NCBI RefSeq assembly: GCF_026391055.1
Contig: NZ_JAPLET010000029.1
Span: 186,001-250,000 of the forward strand
Source of the DNA: Spirosoma sp.
Lineage (GTDB): Bacteria > Bacteroidota > Bacteroidia > Cytophagales > Spirosomataceae
Direction: 5' to 3'
Length of the DNA: 64,000 nt
The notes under the pieces were generated by a model. That model ran no database searches, was not told where the DNA came from, and saw only the letters and a program-made list of their open reading frames with translations. Positions 44,762-52,587 of the stretch are shown here, in pieces (the stretch's first letter is position 1; every line of letters begins with the position of its first letter). The position numbers were made by a program, and so were the translations under genes.

Positions 44762-45984
44762 TACACAGCCGCTTTCGTAAACTCTTCTTTCAGCCTTGCT
44801 GCCACAATTTTATCCTGGCCGGGTTTGAGCATCCAAGTTGTCATGCTGATGCCGTTGGGTTCGCCCACAACTTCAATGGACGGGTTTCCGTTGCGCAGGT
44901 TTTCCTGTAAAGACTTCGTGGTCAGGTTGACTTTGCCCGTTTCCCACGTTACCCGCATGGTGGGCGTGTGGTTGCCCAGTGGTGGCGCGTAGGTTTCGAC
45001 GTTGATTCCGTTAATGCCTTTGATGGCGTTGGAAATGACCGCCACCCTATCTTCCAGCATCTTCCATTCTTTCTTGTGGTCCATTGCGATGAACTTATCG
45101 AGGGCGACGTACATGCCCAGAATCTCCTCTTTGTTCACCTTCATGCCCCGGCCGATGGTGGAGCCACGGGGTGGCATGCTGAGCCGGGCGGCAGCGATGT
45201 ACTGTTTTTTGCCCATCAGCAAACCTGCGCTTTGTGGCCCTCGCATGGCCTTCCCGCCCGATACGCAAACCAGGTCGAAGCCCATGTCGTTGAATTTCCA
45301 GAGATTCTCGACCGGCGGCACATCGGCAGCAATGTCGATCATCGTCGGGATGTTGTGTTTCTTGCCCAGGTTTACCCATTCCTGATGCTGAATCTGGCCT
45401 TTGTCGGACTGGATGTTCAGAAACCAGAGCATGGCCGTTTTGCTGTTGATGGCTTTTTCGGCCTCTTCCAGCGTTTCGACTACTACAATTTTACAACCGG
45501 TATTAGTGAGGGCGTGGTTGTAGCCAATGTTGTGCGCTTTCTGGGCAATCACCTCCGACTTCATGTCGGTGCCTTCCAGATGCGGCAACAGCTCTACTTT
45601 TTTCTGGTCCATGCCCGTCAATACACCCGCCAGTCCAAGGGTCATGGCCGAGAAACAGCCCGCCGTCACCACCGCCGATTCGGCATGGGTCAGGGCGGCA
45701 ATCTTTTCGCCAACTTTGGTCTGCACATCGTCCAGCATGACAAACTCTTTGGATGATGCGTTGATCGTTTCCACCACGTCATCTTCCATCAGCGAGCCCG
45801 TCATGGCTGTGTAGGTACCGGCCGCATTAATGAAGGTACGTAAACCCAGTTCCTTGAGTACGTTCCGCGAGGCCGCCTTGGCCGGAGCTGCCAGCACCGA
45901 CTCAAGCGGAGTTACGCTACCGATCAGGCCACCCAGCAGGGGCACGGTCGACAGTCGTTTGATGAGGGATCTTCTATTGAGCAT
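44761..45984 (-). CDS. Tat-exported SelA-like PLP-dependent enzyme (DgaE-type ammonia-lyase family), copy B
   Basis: 407 residues, Tat signal MLNRRSLIKRLSTVPLLGG. The PLP domain is intact, with Lys245 in SGGKAMRGPQ, the IDIAADVPP aspartates and LGNHTPTMRVTW near the C-terminus. It is strikingly similar to copy A (39783-41003), with long identical stretches around the active site and differences near SMPPRGSTIGRG and the C-terminal domain. The pair is best read as an old duplication with possible change of substrate. It stands between the CBM9-like gene and amidohydrolase B. Confidence 0.88.
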   Translation of the reverse strand: MLNRRSLIKRLSTVPLLGGLIGSVTPLESVLAAPAKAASRNVLKELGLRTFINAAGTYTAMTGSLMEDDVVETINASSKEFVMLDDVQTKVGEKIAALTHAESAVVTAGCFSAMTLGLAGVLTGMDQKKVELLPHLEGTDMKSEVIAQKAHNIGYNHALTNTGCKIVVVETLEEAEKAINSKTAMLWFLNIQSDKGQIQHQEWVNLGKKHNIPTMIDIAADVPPVENLWKFNDMGFDLVCVSGGKAMRGPQSAGLLMGKKQYIAAARLSMPPRGSTIGRGMKVNKEEILGMYVALDKFIAMDHKKEWKMLEDRVAVISNAIKGINGINVETYAPPLGNHTPTMRVTWETGKVNLTTKSLQENLRNGNPSIEVVGEPNGISMTTWMLKPGQDKIVAARLKEEFTKAAV

Positions 45985-46014
45985 GATAAAGTTGGTTTGT
46001 ATCGGTGATCGTTC

Positions 46015-46779
46015 TTACTCAAAAATCAGCGTTCCGAACTTCTTGAATTCGTGAAAGCTGCCACTCGTTTTTTGCCACGACCAGGTTTGATACCCCTTGT
46101 CGTAATCAATGCGGTACAGGTTACCGCGCCATTTCGTGCCAGACGTTGGTGGAGTCTGAACGAGAGGGTTTAGTAACGTATAGGGAATAAAAAACTCGGC
46201 CGTCCAGCCTTTAATGGCTGCCTTGCTTACCTTGTCGCCACCCTGAATGCTGGTCGCATGTTGCACTTTCGATTTACCTGTGTAATGCCAGGGTTTCCAG
46301 CCCATGAATTTGCCATTTAGATTCGGCACCAGAATCGCTAATTCGTAATTCAACGGTGATAGTTCGTACTCAAAGTAGATGGGTACAGACTCATCAGGCC
46401 AGAGAAATACTTCTACCACATCCTCGTTGTACAACGCCCCGAAATCGTCCTGTATCGTAGCCGTTAACGTTTCATCTTCGCACTGAAAGAGGAAATACAT
46501 ACCCGTACCAGAATATAGCGTTTTGGTCTTCGTCGCCAGGTTTCGCCCGGCCGATTCCTGAATCGTGATGGGTACCCAGTCTGTTTTGTTCCAGGCGCTG
46601 TTGTCGCCATTGCCATTCACTTGGAAATCATCGGTTTTTCGGACGACCATTTGCGTTGGATCGCTGGTTTGTGCGTGGATAGGCATGAGTCTTAGGGAGA
46701 GTAAAATGGCTAAAACGACGACGGTGAGTTTTTTTCGTACCCAACCGTTTCTAGCTGTTTGGTACACAGTACTACACAT
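46015..46779 (-). CDS. Secreted carbohydrate-binding family 9-like protein
   Basis: 254 residues from the ATG at 46779, which overlaps the RidA B stop by 8 bases. A longer reading to 46866 would lie wholly inside RidA B and is not favoured. VRKKLTVVVLAILLSLRL with IHAQ gives a signal peptide after an odd 14-residue lead. The mature part is a CBM9/DOMON-like beta-sandwich (DNSAWNKTDWVP, GMYFLFQCEDETLTATI, NEDVVEVFLWPDE, GWTAEFFIPYTLL). Family members bind reducing ends of sugars or are parts of surface glycan systems. It is placed in cassette B between RidA and the PLP enzyme; cassette A lacks it. Confidence 0.8.
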   Translation of the reverse strand: MCSTVYQTARNGWVRKKLTVVVLAILLSLRLMPIHAQTSDPTQMVVRKTDDFQVNGNGDNSAWNKTDWVPITIQESAGRNLATKTKTLYSGTGMYFLFQCEDETLTATIQDDFGALYNEDVVEVFLWPDESVPIYFEYELSPLNYELAILVPNLNGKFMGWKPWHYTGKSKVQHATSIQGGDKVSKAAIKGWTAEFFIPYTLLNPLVQTPPTSGTKWRGNLYRIDYDKGYQTWSWQKTSGSFHEFKKFGTLIFE

Positions 46780-47230
46780 ACGCGACGCAGTCAATTTCGA
46801 CCCAGGAGTTGCCGGGAACACCGGCGTGAACGGCGACCGTTGTCCGAACGGGTGGATTCTTGCCAAAACGACCTTTATAAACTTCGTTCATAGCTTTGTA
46901 ATCCTTGAGATCATGCAGCAGGACGTTCACTTTTAGTACTTTGTCCATTGACGAACCTGCCTTGATTAGTTCTTTCTCGATCTCCTTGAGCACATGATCT
47001 GTATGCGACCGGATATCGCCCTCGAAGTGAGCCCCGGCCCCGGACACAAAGACCAGATTGCCTAGCTTTGTCGACCCCGAATACAAGGGAATATCGTCCT
47101 GAGATACTACACTGGCCACTTCTTTTTCAGGGGTTGACACAGCTTGAACTTCGGTCGAGGTATGTAGTCCGGTTAGTCCGGCTACGGATGAAAACAGGCG
47201 TTTTAACAGGGAACGGCGTTGTGCTTTCAT
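46772..47230 (-). CDS. Tat-exported RidA-family protein, copy B
   Basis: 152 residues. MKAQRRSLLKRLFSSVAGLTG is again a twin-arginine signal. The RidA domain is complete, with Arg129 (PPVRTTV) and Glu145 (WVEIDC) conserved. It resembles copy A (41061-41531) over the full length, including KVLKVNVLLHDLKDYK and YKGRFGKNPP. It is the first gene after susD in the long minus-strand set and overlaps the CBM9-like gene by 8 bases, which suggests coupled translation. Confidence 0.9.
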   Translation of the reverse strand: MKAQRRSLLKRLFSSVAGLTGLHTSTEVQAVSTPEKEVASVVSQDDIPLYSGSTKLGNLVFVSGAGAHFEGDIRSHTDHVLKEIEKELIKAGSSMDKVLKVNVLLHDLKDYKAMNEVYKGRFGKNPPVRTTVAVHAGVPGNSWVEIDCVAYV

Positions 47231-47316
47231 GAATCGCTTAAAAAAGGAAAAGGGCGTTTTTTAGGAACTTACTCTAAATTTAAGCCACTGCCTGTCAATT
47301 TATTAAAAAATATTAG

Positions 47317-47366
47317 AAACTGTAGTGTAGTGTCGGGGTAAAGACCTCAGCACTACGCTACAGTTT
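47317..47366. terminator. 16-bp inverted repeat after susD
   Basis: AAACTGTAGTGTAGTG (47317-47332) pairs with CACTACGCTACAGTTT (47351-47366) with one mismatch, 18-base loop. It begins a few bases after the susD stop codon on the minus strand and separates susCD from the enzyme genes. Confidence 0.5.
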
Positions 47367-47370
47367 TGCT

Positions 47371-48933
47371 TTACTTATCCCACCACACTACGCTGGAGAG
47401 CGTGTTCGTGCCGCCCTGCCGCGTACGAGCTTCGATGAAGTTAGTTTTGTTGTACGTCTCTTCCGAGTCGGGAATCACAAAGCGGGTCGGGATTTTGCCG
47501 CCGGTGAGGTTGCCCGGATAATTGGTTGGTGTGAGCACCGGATACCCCGTCCGACGCCAGTTGGAGAAGATTTCGTATTCATCTTCCAGAAATAGGGATA
47601 CCCATTTCTGCGTCTGAATCTGCTCCATCTGCTGCGCCACCGTTCCTGTAGCTTTGTATGGATTAACCGCCAGATAGGCGTTGATCCGAGCTTCCGAAAT
47701 CGTACCGCCCGTTCCAAACAGCGCCCATTGCCGCATACCGGCACGCACGGCATTGGCATAAGCCGTAGCTGCGGTGGTGCCGCTGGCCCAACCCCGAACA
47801 GCGGCCTCGGCCAGTAACAGGTTCGTTTCGGCATTGCCAAACACGATCAGCGGGGCGCTGTATTTCAGCAGCGTGTTCGGGTTGGGCTCCGAGAACGAGT
47901 TGAAATTGGCAGGCAGGTTGTTGTAAGCTGCGTTGGGCATACCACTTTGCAGAGCCGTTGTTGTGTCGGCAGTGAACGTTTTGCCGTCGGTGGTTGTCCA
48001 CACAATCGAGATCACGTTCAGACGTGGGTCTTTGGTGTTCTTGAGGTAGTCGATGAACGTTTTGGCGTACTTACCGCCTTCTACGTTATCGCCACCGGGT
48101 GTTACGTAATCCGTGCTGATCAACCCGCTGGCAATGAAGTTACGGCTGGCCGTTTGCGACCCATCGACATAGGCAATCACGGCGCGGTCGGCATCGTCGA
48201 GAATAATGCCCCCGGCAATGGCTTTTTCGCTCCAGGTTTTGGCCAGCGCCGGGTCCACTTCGGTCAGGCGCATACCCAGCCGCAGCATCAGCGAATAGGC
48301 GAATTTCTTCCATTTGGTAATGTCGCCCCCGTACATCAGGTCGGCGTTGCCAAACGTGGCTTTGCTGGCATCGAAAGCAGCAATGGATTCGTCCAGTTCT
48401 TTCAGCAGGTCGGCGTAAATAGCCTGCTGGGTATCGTATTTGGGGCTGTAATTCTTATCCGAAAGGGCTTTGCCTGCATCGAAGTAGGGGATGTCGCCGT
48501 ACATATCCGTCAGGCGATGGAAAATATACGCCTTCCAGATACGAGCTGCCGAGAGTTTATTGACATCCAGCGGGCTGGTCGAAACGGCGTCGATCACCTG
48601 CCGGATGGAGACCACTGCGCCCTGCCCGGCTGCGGTACCGGCGTAGGCATTCCAGTTGCCAGTCGAATAGCTGTAGTTAAAGTACTTGTCGCCCGCAGCC
48701 GGTACCTCTTTGTAGGTGGCGAACTGCTGCATCGACTGGCCAATAGTCAGATAGGCTGCCCCGGTAAAGTTAGTGCTCACGCCGTCCAGTTGGGCGCGGG
48801 TAAAAAGGTAGCCGGGCACTACTTCCGAGTATTTGTTCGGGTCCACGTTCATCTCCTCAAAGCCCTTGTCGCAGGCAGAGAGGAGCAGAAGCATTGGGGC
48901 CACAACCAGTATTTTTTGGATCAGATTCTTCAT
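47371..48933 (-). CDS. SusD/RagB-like outer-membrane lipoprotein (SusD-like_2 type)
   Basis: 520 residues. The signal peptide ends in LLLSAC (Cys21), then DKGFEEMNVDPNKYSEV, a typical SusD-like_2 opening. Other markers are ARIWKAYIFHRLTDMYGDIPYF, YGGDITKWKKFAYSLMLRLGMR and the C-terminal IQTQKWVSLFLEDEYEIFSNWRRTGYP. It should lid the SusC encoded 18 bases upstream. Its position ahead of the exported RidA/PLP/amidohydrolase genes suggests that this pore brings in their substrate. Confidence 0.95.
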   Translation of the reverse strand: MKNLIQKILVVAPMLLLLSACDKGFEEMNVDPNKYSEVVPGYLFTRAQLDGVSTNFTGAAYLTIGQSMQQFATYKEVPAAGDKYFNYSYSTGNWNAYAGTAAGQGAVVSIRQVIDAVSTSPLDVNKLSAARIWKAYIFHRLTDMYGDIPYFDAGKALSDKNYSPKYDTQQAIYADLLKELDESIAAFDASKATFGNADLMYGGDITKWKKFAYSLMLRLGMRLTEVDPALAKTWSEKAIAGGIILDDADRAVIAYVDGSQTASRNFIASGLISTDYVTPGGDNVEGGKYAKTFIDYLKNTKDPRLNVISIVWTTTDGKTFTADTTTALQSGMPNAAYNNLPANFNSFSEPNPNTLLKYSAPLIVFGNAETNLLLAEAAVRGWASGTTAATAYANAVRAGMRQWALFGTGGTISEARINAYLAVNPYKATGTVAQQMEQIQTQKWVSLFLEDEYEIFSNWRRTGYPVLTPTNYPGNLTGGKIPTRFVIPDSEETYNKTNFIEARTRQGGTNTLSSVVWWDK

Positions 48934-48951
48934 CGTCAGAAAATTTTTTGG

Positions 48952-51900
48952 TTAGAATTTCACCATTAAGTTCACGCCCAGGCTCCGGGTTCTGGGTACG
49001 CCGAAAGCCTCAAGACCCTGCGCGTTGGTGCTTGTATAGCCCGACTCGGGATCGAAGTACTGGTTCTTCTTGTCTTTGTAAAGAATGGCCAGGTTACGTG
49101 CCACAAACGAGATCGTAGCCGATTGTAGCTTCAGGAACGGCAGTTTGGCAACGGGCAGGTTATAGCTGAGGATCACCTGACGCAGCTTCACGAAGTCGTT
49201 GTTGAACATGAACATGGCTGTGTAGTTCTTGTCGTTATCGTAATATGTATCGACTTCTTCTTTGCTCCATGTTTTGGTATAAGGGGCACCTTCGGGGGTT
49301 ACGCCCGTAACGGTGATGCCCGTCTCGCGACCCGGCAGGGTTTCCTGCGGCAGACCGAAGCGGTAGGCGTATTGATACAGGTTCGAATACACGATGCTGC
49401 CGAATTTACCATCGACCAGAATGTTCAGCGAGAAGTTCTTGTACCGGAAATTGTTGGTAATACCCATCGTGAGCGGGGGTGTGCCCTGTCCGATCTCCTG
49501 CAAATCGCCCCGAAGCGCGTAGCCGCTGGCCGTATTGAAAACGACGTTACCGTTGGCATCGGTTTTCTTATTATAGCCCCAAACGGTGCCGTAAGGCCGG
49601 TCGAGCACATTCCGAACCAGACCACCACCTACGCCAGCACCAACGTCGATACCGGTGATGCCTGCGGCCAGTTGTTCGATTTTACTCTTGTTATACGCCA
49701 TGTTGTAGCTAACATCCCACGAAAAAGGCCCTTTGCTAACGGGCGTGCCGGTCAACAGGAGTTCAACACCTTTGTTGCTCAACGCTCCCACATTCAGCAG
49801 GGCCGAGGTGTAGCCCGACGATAGAGCAATGTTCGTCGTTACGATGTCGTCGGTCGTTTTGCGGTTGTAGAGTGTCAGGTCGATGCCCAGCCGGTTATTT
49901 AGGAACTTGGCTTCGATGCCGCCCTCATAGGTGGTCGAGGTCAGCGGTTTCAGGTCGGGGTTGGGTACCTGCGACGACGATAGCACTTGTACGGGCCGGC
50001 CATTGTGACCACCCTGCTGCATGGAGTAGTACTGGTAAATCTGGTAGGCGTTGACCGTCGCACCACCCACCTGCGCCCACGACGCCCGTAACTTGGCAAA
50101 GCTAACCGCCTTGGGCAGTTGGAACGCATCCGACAGAATGAACGAGCCACCCACAGAAGGGTAGAAGATGCTGTTGCTCTTGGGGTTCAGTACCGAGAAC
50201 CAGTCCTGCCGACCGGACAGCGTCAGATACGCCACGTTTTTATACCCGAAATCCGCCGAGCCAAACACCGAATTGATGGCACTTTTCAGGTAAGTCGGTG
50301 TGGTCGTTGAGGTGGCCAGGTTGGTGTAGCTGTAGAAATACGGTACGGTAAATTCACTGCCAGCTATGGTTGTCTGATCGAAGATCGCTTTCTGGGCATT
50401 GCCGCCCAGCAGGGCTGAAAAGGTAAGGTCCTTGAAAAAGGTCGTGTTGTAGTTCAGCGTCAACATGCCATTGGTTTCCGACGAGCTTGTTTTACGGGCT
50501 TCGTAGGTGCCCAGCGGCTGGTAGGCGTTGTTGGTAGGCTGGACATATTCTGACGAAAAGCTATAAAAATCCTGGCTCACGCTGCCTTTAATAAATAGGT
50601 TGTCCAGAATGTCGTAGCGGATGCTTCCCTGGCTGATGAACCGGTGTTTGGTGTCGTTGTTCTTGAACTTGTTGATCACGAAATATGGGTTCGGTGCGGC
50701 CGGAACGGGGTTCCATTCGGTCTCTTTGCCCGTAACGGGGTCGTAGCCCGGTGCCAGACTGCGGATGTCGACCACGTTGGCAATCAGGTAAGTCGCCCAG
50801 TGCGGGTTAAAATCGGCATACCCCACTTTCGGGCGGTTGATCCCCTCTTCCACATTGTACTGGAACACTGTTTCAACGCTCAGTTTCTTGCCCAGAAAGG
50901 CGTTCAGGTTCAGGTTAGCAATCCGCCGGGAGAACGATGAGTTAGGCACGATGCTGTTCGATTGGGTGTTGTTGAGCCCCAGACGGAAGTTTACCGTTTC
51001 GCTGCCACCGGTGAAGGCCAGCGAGTTGATGTAGTTGGTACCCGTGCGGTAGAAGTTCTTCAGGTTGTCTTTCTGCGGAGAGTAGGGGTGCATCTGTCCA
51101 TCCACCTGAATCGTTGGTAGTCCATCCATTTTAGCCCCGTACGACAGTCGACCGGTACTTTTGGCCTCCGTTACCGTGGTTGGTTTTTTGCCATCCAGAC
51201 CCTGACCGTATTCATACTGCCAATTTGGAATAACGGCAATATCTTCAAAGGTCGTGTTGCTGTTGATCTCCACCCCGACACCCTTCTGGGCGCGACCCTT
51301 CTTGGTAGTGATCAGAATAACACCATTGGAGGCACGGGCACCGTACAGAGCCGCAGCAGGGCCGCCTTTCAGCACGCTGATGGATTCGATATCGTCGGGG
51401 TTGATACCGCCAATGCCGTCGCCCCGGTCCACGTTCATACCGTTACCGTCGGCGGTGGTACCGCCGGGGGTGCTGTTGTCCATGGGCATCCCGTTGATAA
51501 CGTACAGCGGCTGGTTGTTGCCGTTCAGGGAGCCGTTGCCCCGGATGATGATGCGGCTCGACCCGCCGGGGCCGGTAGCCATACCCGTTGCGTTAACACC
51601 CGCAATCTTGCCAGTCAAAGCGTTGGCTACGTTGTTTTCGCGGGCCTGCGTAAACTCGCTGCCTTTCACTTCCGACACGGCGTAGGCGAGTGCTTTTTTC
51701 TCCCGCGCAATACCCAGTGCCGTTACCACCACTTCGCCAAGGGTGCTGGCTTCCGGAGCCAGTGTTACCGAGAGGTTACTCTGGTTGCCAATGGTAAGCT
51801 CCTGTCGTTTGTAGCCCACAAAGCTGAACACCAGCACCGCGTTATCGTCCGGTACATCGAGCGAAAAACGGCCGTCGGCACCCGTGGTGGTCCCTTTCTG

Positions 51901-52380
51901 GGCTTCTTTGATCACGACGCTCACGCCCGGCAGACCCGCCCCGTTTTCGTCGAGAACGATACCCGCCACTTTACGTTTGGGGGCTTCCTGCTGAACAGGA
52001 ACCCGGATGTCGGACGATTCCAGGCGTTTCAGAATGATCCGATCCTGAAGGACTTCGTAGGTAACCTGATACGGATACAGGATCTTGTTCAGGACTTCGG
52101 AGAGCGGTTCGTTGCGAAATTTATAGGTGGCTTTGGTGTCGTTTCCGAAGATTTGCGGATTGTACAGAAATTTTACGTTCGTAACGGTCTCAATTTTGTC
52201 CAGCACTTTTTCAACATCGGCGTTGGACAGTTGAAGGGTTACTTTTTGCTCCAGCACTTTCTGCCCACTAACCTCTAAGGCGTAGGAGAAGGTGGCAAAA
52301 GCGACAGAAAGAAAGGCCTGGTAGATGCCAATGCGCATGATTTTCTGTAAAGTCTTTTGATAAAGTACTCGTTTTGACAT
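48952..52380 (-). CDS. SusC-type TonB-dependent receptor with STN signalling domain
   Basis: 1142 residues from the ATG at 52380. A start at 52458 adds 26 residues of no signal character and is less likely. After the signal segment (IGIYQAFLSVAFATFSYA) comes an STN domain (about 46-119, VTLQLSNADVEKVLDKIE to RIILKR), a carboxypeptidase-regulatory-like domain (about 136-212), the plug with VVTALGIAREKKALAYA and NPDDIESISVLKGGPAAALYG, and a barrel ending in LMVKF. STN domains contact FecR-type anti-sigma factors; the fecR gene lies 207 bases upstream. The receptor is probably induced by its own ligand. Confidence 0.95.
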   Translation of the reverse strand: MSKRVLYQKTLQKIMRIGIYQAFLSVAFATFSYALEVSGQKVLEQKVTLQLSNADVEKVLDKIETVTNVKFLYNPQIFGNDTKATYKFRNEPLSEVLNKILYPYQVTYEVLQDRIILKRLESSDIRVPVQQEAPKRKVAGIVLDENGAGLPGVSVVIKEAQKGTTTGADGRFSLDVPDDNAVLVFSFVGYKRQELTIGNQSNLSVTLAPEASTLGEVVVTALGIAREKKALAYAVSEVKGSEFTQARENNVANALTGKIAGVNATGMATGPGGSSRIIIRGNGSLNGNNQPLYVINGMPMDNSTPGGTTADGNGMNVDRGDGIGGINPDDIESISVLKGGPAAALYGARASNGVILITTKKGRAQKGVGVEINSNTTFEDIAVIPNWQYEYGQGLDGKKPTTVTEAKSTGRLSYGAKMDGLPTIQVDGQMHPYSPQKDNLKNFYRTGTNYINSLAFTGGSETVNFRLGLNNTQSNSIVPNSSFSRRIANLNLNAFLGKKLSVETVFQYNVEEGINRPKVGYADFNPHWATYLIANVVDIRSLAPGYDPVTGKETEWNPVPAAPNPYFVINKFKNNDTKHRFISQGSIRYDILDNLFIKGSVSQDFYSFSSEYVQPTNNAYQPLGTYEARKTSSSETNGMLTLNYNTTFFKDLTFSALLGGNAQKAIFDQTTIAGSEFTVPYFYSYTNLATSTTTPTYLKSAINSVFGSADFGYKNVAYLTLSGRQDWFSVLNPKSNSIFYPSVGGSFILSDAFQLPKAVSFAKLRASWAQVGGATVNAYQIYQYYSMQQGGHNGRPVQVLSSSQVPNPDLKPLTSTTYEGGIEAKFLNNRLGIDLTLYNRKTTDDIVTTNIALSSGYTSALLNVGALSNKGVELLLTGTPVSKGPFSWDVSYNMAYNKSKIEQLAAGITGIDVGAGVGGGLVRNVLDRPYGTVWGYNKKTDANGNVVFNTASGYALRGDLQEIGQGTPPLTMGITNNFRYKNFSLNILVDGKFGSIVYSNLYQYAYRFGLPQETLPGRETGITVTGVTPEGAPYTKTWSKEEVDTYYDNDKNYTAMFMFNNDFVKLRQVILSYNLPVAKLPFLKLQSATISFVARNLAILYKDKKNQYFDPESGYTSTNAQGLEAFGVPRTRSLGVNLMVKF

Positions 52381-52476
52381 AGTTTTGGCTTTTGTCGGGT
52401 GAAAAATTCGGCACAATAAAGTCCCGGTCCGCTTTTTAGCGGATGTTGTAATGAGCATACACGAAGGGCGATTTTG

Positions 52477-52506
52477 AAGGCGAAGATGTTAGCGCATCTC
52501 CGCCTT
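52477..52506. other. Hairpin in the fecR-susC leader
   Basis: AAGGCGAAGATG (52477-52488) pairs with CATCTCCGCCTT (52495-52506) at 11 of 12 positions. A second small stem TCCGCT/AGCGGA lies near 52428-52443. A T-run follows on the plus strand only, so for the minus-strand transcript this is a leader or attenuator-like structure rather than a standard terminator. Confidence 0.4.
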
Positions 52507-52587
52507 TTTTATGCGTATGTCGGAGCGGTGTTGATCATAGGCATTCAAGGAATTAGATAGGTTAGACGATGATTTGGGTACGCGGTA

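Noticed and set aside
44968-45756. 262-codon plus-strand open frame
   Set aside because: Antisense to the SelA-like gene copy B, and a matching shadow exists opposite copy A, as expected from their similarity.
38430-47230. Very recent tandem duplication or assembly artefact
   Set aside because: The two cassettes differ at many positions, cassette B has an additional CBM9-like gene, and the spacers are unrelated, so this is an old duplication and not a repeated assembly segment.
47947-48969. 340-codon plus-strand open frame
   Set aside because: Antisense to a clear susD gene with full lipobox and family motifs; composition is shadow-like (rich in Val, Gly, His, Gln).
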